A stretch of 5,505 bases of DNA from Natronohydrobacter sp. GTDB lineage: Bacteria > Pseudomonadota > Alphaproteobacteria > Rhodobacterales > Rhodobacteraceae. Positions 1 to 4,391 of the stretch are shown here, one piece after another. Where the stretch lies: assembly GCA_007116445.1 (NCBI GenBank), contig SKIM01000257.1, positions 1-5,505 of the forward strand, written 5' to 3'. How positions within the stretch are numbered: position 1 is the first letter of the stretch; each line of letters starts with the position of its first letter. The notes under the pieces were generated by a model. That model was not told the DNA's origin, made no database searches, and saw only the letters and a program-made list of their open reading frames with translations. A program made the position numbers and the translations under genes.

Positions 1-644
1 ACTCGCTGGCGCTCGGCAAGTCGACCGTTGGCGTGGCACGTGTGGCTGCGGAAACAACCGTCGACCTGATGAAGCAGATGCAAGGCCTGATTGTCGCGGC
101 CCAAGAAGAAAATGTGGACCGTCAGAAGATTCAGGACGATCTTGAAGGCCTTCAAGGTCAAATCAGGCAAGTTCTGGAGGCTGCTCAGTTCAACGGTCTG
201 AATCTGGTGAATGGGGAAGAGACCACAGGCCTTTCCATCCTGTCGTCTTTGAATCGTGATAACGCAGGCGTAGTAACAACTGATACAATCGACATTGCGC
301 TCGCTGACCTTGATCTGCTTGGTGATCTTGGCGATGCGCTTGCCTGGAACGTCTCGACAAGTGCGGGTGCGAACACTGCGCTGGACGAATTCGAAGATCA
401 GTTGCAAGATGCCATCGGTGCGGCTGCGACCTTTGGAACGGCCGAGAAGCGCATCGACATCCAATCGGAATTTGTCAAAAACCTGTCTGATGCTCTGACG
501 ACCGGGATCGGCGCGCTGGTAGATGCGGATATGGAAGCCGCTTCCGCCCGTCTTCAGGCGCTGCAGGTTCAGCAGCAGCTGGCCACGCAGTCGCTGTCGA
601 TTGCCAACCAGGCGCCGCAGAACATTCTGGCGCTCTTCCGCTAA
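1..644 (+). CDS. fliC: Flagellin, C-terminal part (5' end outside window)
   Basis: Flagellin is the structural protein of the flagellar filament; it is secreted through the flagellar type III apparatus and polymerises outside the cell. The reading frame is open from base 3, so the N-terminal D0 segment and start codon lie upstream. The first visible residues are the rest of the N-terminal D1 helix, including VAAQEENVDRQKIQDDL and the hallmark EAAQFNGLNLVNG. A short variable centre (roughly bases 230-420) follows, and then the C-terminal D1/D0 helix ending LATQSLSIANQAPQNILALF plus Arg. The small central domain is typical of alphaproteobacterial flagellins. The apparent GTG at base 33 lies inside the conserved helix and is not the real start. 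A strong stem-loop and then flaF and flbT, which control flagellin production, follow directly. The family call is firm; which paralogue this is cannot be told here. Confidence 0.93.
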   Translation, partial: SLALGKSTVGVARVAAETTVDLMKQMQGLIVAAQEENVDRQKIQDDLEGLQGQIRQVLEAAQFNGLNLVNGEETTGLSILSSLNRDNAGVVTTDTIDIALADLDLLGDLGDALAWNVSTSAGANTALDEFEDQLQDAIGAAATFGTAEKRIDIQSEFVKNLSDALTTGIGALVDADMEAASARLQALQVQQQLATQSLSIANQAPQNILALFR

Positions 645-651
645 GGCTGAC

Positions 652-682
652 GGCCTGAGCCCTGTAAAACAGGGCTCAGGCC
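652..682 (+). terminator. Stem-loop after flagellin gene (terminator or attenuator)
   Basis: A perfect 14-bp inverted repeat, GGCCTGAGCCCTGT and its complement, encloses a 3-base AAA loop and starts 8 bases after the flagellin stop codon. It is GC-rich and strong, but the bases after it (ATTTCCAG) are not a proper T tract. Full intrinsic termination is therefore uncertain. Partial termination, or 3'-end protection of an abundant flagellin mRNA with some read-through into flaF, is equally possible. Confidence 0.65.
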
Positions 683-718
683 ATTTCCAGCTTCACATCT
701 TCCATAAAGGGACTCAGA

Positions 719-1096
719 ATGAACGCCCATTCCATGGCCGCTGCCGCCTATGGCACGCCCAACACTGCGCTGAAAACAGCACGTTCCGCCGAATACGACG
801 TTATCGCCCGGATCACCGCCCGCCTGCGCAAAGCGCACGCCGGGGGCGTGATGTCTTTCCCGGCCCTCGCCGAAGCCCTGACCGAAAACCGCAGGCTCTG
901 GATCGAATTTACGGTGGATCTCTCCGCCCCTGAAAACCCGCTGCCCATGGCGCTCAAGGGCCAGTTGCTCAGCCTCGCCAATTTCACGCTCAACCATACG
1001 GCGGCCATTCTCGAAGGTCGCGAAAGTGCCGAGGTGCTGATTGACATCAACACGGCTGTCATGCGCGGTCTGGCGGGCAAGGCAGATGTCTCATGA
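719..1096 (+). CDS. flaF: Flagellar biosynthesis regulator FlaF
   Basis: FlaF is a small cytoplasmic alphaproteobacterial protein needed for flagellin production and secretion. In Caulobacter it acts with FlbT to link flagellin synthesis to filament assembly and has been described as a flagellin chaperone. The 125-residue product has the family's expected length and is mostly helical. Recognisable family stretches are the N-terminal AYGTPNTAL..ARSAEYDVIARITARL and the later ENRRLWIEFTVDL, followed by the NPLPMALKGQLLSLANF helix. The start is supported by an AAAGGGA ribosome-binding site at 706-712, six bases before the ATG. Its TGA overlaps the flbT ATG as ATGA, so the two are probably translationally coupled. 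No separate promoter is obvious between the flagellin hairpin and this gene. Transcription may come from read-through or from a site I cannot recognise. Confidence 0.9.
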   Translation: MNAHSMAAAAYGTPNTALKTARSAEYDVIARITARLRKAHAGGVMSFPALAEALTENRRLWIEFTVDLSAPENPLPMALKGQLLSLANFTLNHTAAILEGRESAEVLIDINTAVMRGLAGKADVS

Positions 1097-1497
1097 CAGG
1101 TCTGGTCATACGTCTCGCCCCGCATGAGCGCGTGCTGCTCAACGGCGCGGTGATCGAAAACGGCGACCGGCGCACCAGCCTGTCGATCCGAACGCCGAAC
1201 GCCAATGTGCTGCGCCTGAAAGACGCAATCCACCCCGAACAGGCCAACACACCCGTCAAGCGCACCTGCTATCTGGTTCAGCTTGTCTTGTCCGGCGATT
1301 CCCATCCTGATGAGGTCAAGGCCCCCCTTCTGCGTTCGATTGAACAGCTCAGTCAGGTGTTCACGGATTTCGACAGCCGCCGAGTGCTCGATACAGCGTC
1401 GCAGGCCGTGATTGATGGTGAGCATTATCAGACCCTCAAGGCCTTGCGGTTGCTTTTGCCACGGGAGGCGCGTCTCTTCGCCGCGAAACCCTCATGA
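1093..1497 (+). CDS. flbT: Flagellin mRNA regulator FlbT
   Basis: FlbT is a post-transcriptional regulator of flagellin. In Caulobacter it binds the 5' untranslated region of flagellin mRNA and promotes its decay when assembly is blocked; in some other alphaproteobacteria it acts positively. The 134-residue product matches the family length. It carries the typical N-terminal beta-rich core: LAPHERVLLNGAVIENGDRR near residues 8-27, then RTPNANVLRLKDAIHPEQAN and CYLVQLVLSGD near residues 59-69. A helical C-terminal half follows. Its start lies inside the flaF stop (ATGA), with an AAGG at 1079-1082 about ten bases upstream. Its own stop overlaps the start of the next gene in the same way. Its position right after the flagellin and FlaF genes is the usual one. 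The direction of regulation in this organism cannot be read from the sequence. Confidence 0.92.
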   Translation: MTGLVIRLAPHERVLLNGAVIENGDRRTSLSIRTPNANVLRLKDAIHPEQANTPVKRTCYLVQLVLSGDSHPDEVKAPLLRSIEQLSQVFTDFDSRRVLDTASQAVIDGEHYQTLKALRLLLPREARLFAAKPS

Positions 1498-2300
1498 GTT
1501 TTCAGCCGATCGTTCCTATCTCCGGTCTTGCGGGCTGGGCCTTCCTGAAGCGTACACAAGAGCGTCAGGAGACGGTCTTCAACAAGGCGCCGATGTTGAC
1601 ACGGCAGGTCGATGAGTTTGCGCGTGAGTTGCCCAAGATCAAGACGGCTGAAGAATTGGTCGGAAACAGGCGGGTCTTGCAGGTGGCCCTTGGCGCTTTT
1701 GGTCTGCAAGATGATATCGACAACCGAGCCTTCATTCGCAAGATTGTCGAAGACGGAACCACCGAGCGCGGCGCTCTGGCCAATCGCTTGTCAGACAAGC
1801 GCTATCTGGAATTTGCCAAGGCTTTCTCATTTCTCTCGAAAGATGGCCCATCCGCTCCGCCTGATGGTTTGACCGAGCGCCTGATCGGCCAGTTCCGAAG
1901 CCGCGAGTTCGAGATCGCCGTCGGTGAGCAGGACAACTCAATGCGGCTCGCTCTGGCGCTGCAGCGTGATCTGCCACAGTTGAGTGAGCAGTACAGCAAT
2001 GATCGTTCGCGCTGGTTTGCTGTCTTGGGTAACCCCCCATTGCGCGAGGTCTTGCAGACCAGCCTTGGATTGCCGACGGAATTTGGCAGGCTTGATATTG
2101 ACAGTCAGGTGTCACGCATGCAATCCGCCGCGCAGCGCCGCTTCGGGACATCTGATCTTGCAGAGCTTGGGCAGCCTGAGAACCTTGAAAAGATCACTCA
2201 GCGTTTTCTGGTCTTGTCCCAACTGCGTGAGACGCAAACCATGATGAGCGGCGCTTCTACAGCGCTCATGCTTCTGCAATCCGCCCGTGGACTCGGCTGA
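1494..2300 (+). CDS. DUF1217 family flagellar-locus protein
   Basis: This 268-residue protein belongs to the DUF1217 family, found in flagellar gene clusters of Rhodobacterales and Rhizobiales; no biochemical role is established. Family features are the N-terminal MSFQPIVPISGLAGWAFLKR, the central LQVALGAFGLQDDIDNRAFI (near residues 64-83), and GALANRLSDKRYLEFAKAF (near residues 93-111). A second, less conserved helical half covers residues 125-268, with a related pattern SRMQSAAQRRFGTSDLAELG and RFLVLSQLRE. There is no signal peptide or transmembrane segment, so it is probably cytoplasmic or exported by the flagellar apparatus. The ATG overlaps the flbT TGA (ATGA) and lacks a clear ribosome-binding site close by. 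Its translation therefore probably depends on ribosomes finishing flbT. The tight coupling suggests a job in flagellin handling or flagellar assembly, but that is inference from position. Confidence 0.85.
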   Translation: MSFQPIVPISGLAGWAFLKRTQERQETVFNKAPMLTRQVDEFARELPKIKTAEELVGNRRVLQVALGAFGLQDDIDNRAFIRKIVEDGTTERGALANRLSDKRYLEFAKAFSFLSKDGPSAPPDGLTERLIGQFRSREFEIAVGEQDNSMRLALALQRDLPQLSEQYSNDRSRWFAVLGNPPLREVLQTSLGLPTEFGRLDIDSQVSRMQSAAQRRFGTSDLAELGQPENLEKITQRFLVLSQLRETQTMMSGASTALMLLQSARGLG

Positions 2301-2352
2301 CCTTTCGCGGCCGCGCGCCCTGTGATTTGAACGGCGGTTTGTACCATGAGCG

Positions 2353-2364
2353 GTTCATGTGAAC
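2353..2364. repeat. Short palindrome GTTCATGTGAAC
   Basis: This is a 5-bp inverted repeat with a 2-base centre. A further GAAC occurs just upstream at 2329-2332. It could be a protein-binding site, but no gene starts nearby, and a palindrome of this size can easily occur by chance. Confidence 0.2.
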
Positions 2365-2462
2365 GTCATTGTCGCTTTGTTTCCGGGTCGTGACAGCCAA
2401 GAACCGTGTCATGTTGCAGCGCTCGCTCGCCTCAGGTGTTAAGGCTTCGCTCCAGGACGGCG

Positions 2463-2510
2463 AAACGCGCCTAATCGCCATCTCGATAGACGAAAGAGCG
2501 GCGCGTTTTT
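2463..2510 (+). terminator. Candidate intrinsic terminator downstream of the DUF1217 gene
   Basis: A perfect 9-bp inverted repeat, AAACGCGCC (2463-2471) and GGCGCGTTT (2500-2508), encloses a 28-base loop. It runs into five Ts at 2506-2510 on the plus strand. The T tract and GC-rich stem support termination of plus-strand transcription; the long loop is atypical. It lies about 160 bases after the DUF1217 stop, so the transcript would have a long 3' untranslated region. Alternatively the hairpin ends a separate small RNA. Confidence 0.45.
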
Positions 2511-2511
2511 A

Positions 2512-2531
2512 GTAATCCCGCGCAGGGTTAC
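2512..2531. repeat. Small imperfect stem-loop
   Basis: GTAATCCC and GGGTTAC pair over seven base pairs with one bulged T around the loop GCGCA. It is sandwiched between two larger hairpins. It lacks a T tract on either side that would make it a terminator by itself. Confidence 0.3.
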
Positions 2532-2540
2532 GAGGTGAAA

Positions 2541-2584
2541 CTGAGAGCGCCCGGAATGCCATTTCTCATCCCAGGCACGCTCAG
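2541..2584 (-). terminator. Long stem-loop in the 3' region of the NYN transcript
   Basis: Read on the minus strand, the 18-base arms pair at 17 of 18 positions: 14 Watson-Crick pairs, three G-U pairs and one C-U mismatch, around an 8-base loop AGAAATGG. On the plus strand the three G-U pairs become C-A mismatches, so the structure is better as minus-strand RNA. It begins 14 bases after the NYN stop codon and is followed by only three Ts (TTTCACC). It could be a weak terminator, a 3'-end stabilising structure or an RNA-protein target. Confidence 0.5.
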
Positions 2585-2598
2585 GCAAACAGCCCATG

Positions 2599-3174
2599 TC
2601 AACCCTGTGACATTTCTTCGACCACGTCACGTTCGGCGCGCGGCTCTCTCGGAGGGCGGCCGATAACATCGCGCAGCTCATCAAGCTCAATGAAATTGTC
2701 CGCTTGTCTGCGCAAATCGTCCGCGATCATGGGGGGCTGGCTGCGAATGGTCGAAACAACGGAAACGCGCACGCCCTGCCGTTGCAGGCTTTCAACCAAG
2801 GGTCTGAAATCCCCATCGCCCGAAAACAACACAGCATGGTCGAGGCGTGGCGCAAGCTCCATCGCGTTCACGGCCAGCTCGATATCCATGTTGCCCTTGA
2901 CCTTACGCCGCCCCATCGAGTCCGTGTATTCCTTGGCGGCTTTTGTCACCATATTGTAACCATTATAGTGTAGCCAATCCACCAAGGGTCGAATGGGGGA
3001 GTAGTCATCATTCTCCAACAGGGCAGTGTAGTAAAACGCGCGCATCAACTTGCCGCGTCGCATGAATTCCTGACGCAGAAGTTTGTAGTCTATGTCGAAA
3101 CCCAGCGCTTTCCCTGCGGCATAGAGATTGGCCCCATCGATAAATAGGGCCAGCCGCTCATCTTTGTAGAACAT
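2599..3174 (-). CDS. NYN domain (LabA/DUF88-type) putative ribonuclease
   Basis: This encodes a 191-residue cytoplasmic protein of the NYN superfamily, whose members have a PIN-like fold and are predicted or shown metal-dependent RNases; the target here is unknown. The conserved acidic sites are all visible. The N-terminal strand LALFIDGANLY carries Asp13 and Asn16. KGNMDIELAVNAME carries Asp97. The strand AVLFSGDGDF carries Asp120 and Asp122, followed by RPLVESLQRQGVRVSVVS. The charged C-terminal tail (about residues 160-191) has no recognised domain. I chose the ATG at 3174 because an AAGGT ribosome-binding site lies seven bases upstream and homology starts there. The frame continues upstream to 3249, but those 25 residues do not resemble the family. 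It is divergent from folK with a 110-bp gap. The family call is strong, the activity is inferred, and no gene name is justified. Confidence 0.88.
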   Translation of the reverse strand: MFYKDERLALFIDGANLYAAGKALGFDIDYKLLRQEFMRRGKLMRAFYYTALLENDDYSPIRPLVDWLHYNGYNMVTKAAKEYTDSMGRRKVKGNMDIELAVNAMELAPRLDHAVLFSGDGDFRPLVESLQRQGVRVSVVSTIRSQPPMIADDLRRQADNFIELDELRDVIGRPPREPRAERDVVEEMSQG

Positions 3175-3284
3175 GTGATTTACCTTGCAAATCCTGATGT
3201 TTGAAGTAACTGCGCCGGACAGGTCACCCACTACGACTTGACTGAACAAGAAAACAGCGCCACCCAGCCCGGACGCCAGATCAT
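3175..3284. promoter_or_regulatory. Divergent intergenic region between NYN gene and folK
   Basis: These 110 bases separate two genes transcribed away from each other, so at least one promoter for each should lie here or overlap the gene starts. A TTGACT at 3238-3243 resembles a -35 element for folK, but no good -10 follows at 16-18 bases. A weak inverted repeat, CTTG-ACTGAA-CAAG, overlaps it. I cannot place either promoter with confidence. Confidence 0.4.
3182..3186 (-). promoter_or_regulatory. Ribosome-binding site deciding the NYN gene start
   Basis: On the minus strand AAGGT stands seven bases before the ATG at 3174 (GCAAGGTAAATCACATG). It favours this start over the in-frame ATG at 3249. 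Confidence 0.6.
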
Positions 3285-3893
3285 ATGCGCAAACCTAGTG
3301 ATCACATCAGGAATTGCAATCGTGTCTTGATTGCACTTGGGGGTAATCTCGGGGGGCAAATGGATAGCCCAGTGGCATATCTGAACTTTGCCATCGACAG
3401 GATTGTTCAATCAGGGATTGAGCTTAAACGGCAGAGCCAATTCTATCGGACACCTGCTTTTCCACCGGGGTCCGGTCCCGATTTTGTGAATGCCGCGCTC
3501 GCATGTGACACGGAGATGTCGCCAGGGGCACTGCTTGAGCTGCTGCATGATATCGAGGCCGCTGCGGGGCGTTTGCGCAGACAGCGCTGGAGCGCGCGCG
3601 TGCTCGACATCGATCTTCTCGCCATGGGGGCGAAGGTGCTGCCTGATATTGACGGGTTTCGGAGCTGGCATGACCTGCCGCTTGACGCGCAGATGACGCA
3701 AAGCCCGGCTGAATTGATCTTGCCACATCCGCGCTTGCAGGATCGCGCATTCGTGCTGGTGCCTTTGATGGATGTTGCGCCCGACTGGCGTCATCCAGTG
3801 CTGGGTCAGACGGTCGCAGAGATGGTTGCGCGTATTCCGATTTCCGAGCGTTTGGAAATCGTCCCGATCTCTCAGGAAATTCATCGATCTTAG
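3285..3893 (+). CDS. folK: 6-hydroxymethyl-7,8-dihydropterin pyrophosphokinase (HPPK)
   Basis: FolK transfers pyrophosphate from ATP to 6-hydroxymethyl-7,8-dihydropterin, the step before dihydropteroate synthase in folate synthesis, in the cytoplasm. The 202-residue product shows the N-terminal strand RVLIALGGNLGG (residues 13-24) and the substrate-side segment FYRTPAFPPGSGPDFVNAAL. The HPPK signature RWSARVLDIDLL follows, with Arg105 and the metal-binding pair Asp108 and Asp110. Near the C-terminus is LILPHPRLQDRAFVLVPL. It is longer than the E. coli enzyme (about 160 residues), mainly through a short N-terminal extension, an insertion near residues 118-140 (GFRSWHDLPLDAQMTQSPAE) and a C-terminal tail, as in related Rhodobacterales proteins. 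No strong ribosome-binding site precedes the ATG, so the exact start is somewhat uncertain; only about 12 residues precede the conserved core. rpoZ follows 81 bases later. Confidence 0.93.
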   Translation: MRKPSDHIRNCNRVLIALGGNLGGQMDSPVAYLNFAIDRIVQSGIELKRQSQFYRTPAFPPGSGPDFVNAALACDTEMSPGALLELLHDIEAAAGRLRRQRWSARVLDIDLLAMGAKVLPDIDGFRSWHDLPLDAQMTQSPAELILPHPRLQDRAFVLVPLMDVAPDWRHPVLGQTVAEMVARIPISERLEIVPISQEIHRS

Positions 3894-3905
3894 GCGTGTT
3901 ACGGG

Positions 3906-3934
3906 TTGTCTCTGAGCTTGAAGCGCAATATGAA
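3906..3934 (+). promoter_or_regulatory. Candidate promoter for rpoZ-rel
   Basis: TTGTCT (3906-3911) and TATGAA (3929-3934) are separated by 17 bases. Each matches the sigma-70 consensus at four of six positions. The pair lies in the folK-rpoZ gap about 40 bases before the rpoZ start. It is plausible but unproven, since matches of this quality also arise by chance. Confidence 0.3.
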
Positions 3935-3963
3935 GACGACTTGATCCGAATTGCAGAGATACT

Positions 3964-3967
3964 GGAG
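3964..3967 (+). promoter_or_regulatory. Ribosome-binding site deciding the rpoZ start
   Basis: GGAG stands seven bases before the ATG at 3975. It supports translation from that codon rather than from the in-frame ATG at 3951, which would add eight unconserved residues before the MARVTVED start. Confidence 0.7.
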
Positions 3968-3974
3968 CTTGCAG

Positions 3975-4334
3975 ATGGCCCGCGTGACCGTTGAAGATTG
4001 CGTAGACAAGGTTCCCAATCGTTTCGAGCTGGTTGCACTTGCCTCGCATCGTGCGCGCGAAATCGCGGCCGGTGCGCCGCTGACGGTTGATCGTGACAAT
4101 GACAAGAACCCGGTGGTGGCGTTGCGCGAGATTGCCGAAGAGACGCAATCCGCCGACAGTTTGCGTGAACGGATGATTGAAAGCCTGCAGACGCAGATCG
4201 AAGTCGATATGCCGGAAGATGATGACATGGCCTTGCTGATGGGCGGGGCAGAGCACGACGCACCCGAGCAGGACGACATGAACGAGGCGCAGATGTTGCG
4301 GGCGTTGATGGAAGCTCAGGGGCAGGCGGGCTAG
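3975..4334 (+). CDS. rpoZ: DNA-directed RNA polymerase subunit omega
   Basis: Omega wraps the C-terminal end of the beta-prime subunit, helps RNA polymerase assemble and forms part of ppGpp site 1 in proteobacteria. The 119-residue product begins MARVTVEDCVDKVPNRFELV, closely like E. coli omega, including the Ala2-Arg3 end that contacts ppGpp there. It continues with ASHRAREIAAG (residues 23-33) and the conserved NDKNPVVALREIAEE (residues 42-56). After that comes an alphaproteobacterial C-terminal extension whose part at residues 76-104 is very acidic (EDDD, DAPEQDD). That makes it longer than the 91-residue E. coli protein. The start is fixed by homology and by GGAG seven bases upstream. The rel gene begins 57 bases downstream on the same strand, an association also known in gammaproteobacteria (rpoZ-spoT). 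Confidence 0.95.
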   Translation: MARVTVEDCVDKVPNRFELVALASHRAREIAAGAPLTVDRDNDKNPVVALREIAEETQSADSLRERMIESLQTQIEVDMPEDDDMALLMGGAEHDAPEQDDMNEAQMLRALMEAQGQAG

Positions 4335-4377
4335 GGGTGACGCCGAAGCGGGCTGGCCCGGCTTGGCTGAGGGTCAT

Positions 4378-4383
4378 GGGGGA
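4378..4383 (+). promoter_or_regulatory. Ribosome-binding site of the rel gene
   Basis: GGGGGA lies eight bases before the ATG at 4392. In-frame stop codons at 4338 and 4368 rule out a start before 4371, and no other start codon lies between, so this site fixes the start. Confidence 0.65.
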
Positions 4384-4391
4384 CCGCAGCC

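Larger units (their letters stand above)
2301..2598. other. Gene-free convergent spacer rich in inverted repeats
   Basis: These 298 bases lie between the converging 3' ends of the DUF1217 gene and the NYN gene. I find no credible protein-coding gene on either strand. The left part (2301-2460) holds only short palindromes, CGCGGCCGCG at 2306-2315 and GTTCATGTGAAC at 2353-2364. The right part (2461-2598) holds three larger stem-loops listed separately. The simplest reading is a transcription-termination zone for both flanking transcripts; a small RNA ending at 2510 on the plus strand is possible. Confidence 0.7.

Noticed and set aside
34..49. TGGCACG followed by CTGCG, resembling a sigma-54 -24/-12 promoter
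   Set aside because: The spacing between the GG and GC cores is one base off the strict requirement, and it lies inside the conserved flagellin helix.
748..1425. Minus-strand 225-codon frame opposite flaF and flbT
   Set aside because: It is antisense to two recognised and coupled genes, with no family features.
2306..2315. CGCGGCCGCG palindrome just after the DUF1217 stop as a terminator
   Set aside because: It is a self-complementary 10-mer with no loop and no T tract, and cannot form a usual terminator hairpin.
2321..2336. Stretch resembling a tRNA T-arm on the minus strand (GTTCAAATCAC)
   Set aside because: No matching acceptor stem, D-arm or anticodon arm is found around it.
2266..2481. 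Minus-strand 71-codon open frame crossing the end of the DUF1217 gene
   Set aside because: It has no recognisable family and no good ribosome-binding site, it overlaps the 3' end of a real gene, and the T-tract hairpin falls at its start. It reads as a chance frame.
2439..2690. Minus-strand 83-codon frame overlapping the NYN gene
   Set aside because: It is a shadow frame of the NYN gene 3' end continuing into the spacer. Its composition is not protein-like and it has no family resemblance.
3175..3249. N-terminal 25-residue extension of the NYN protein from the ATG at 3249
   Set aside because: The extension has no family resemblance and occupies the intergenic region. The ATG at 3174 has a ribosome-binding site at proper spacing.
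3424..4377. Long minus-strand open frames opposite folK and rpoZ (up to 317 codons)
   Set aside because: They lie opposite two well-recognised genes and encode Ser/Arg/Pro-rich sequence typical of antisense frames in GC-rich DNA.
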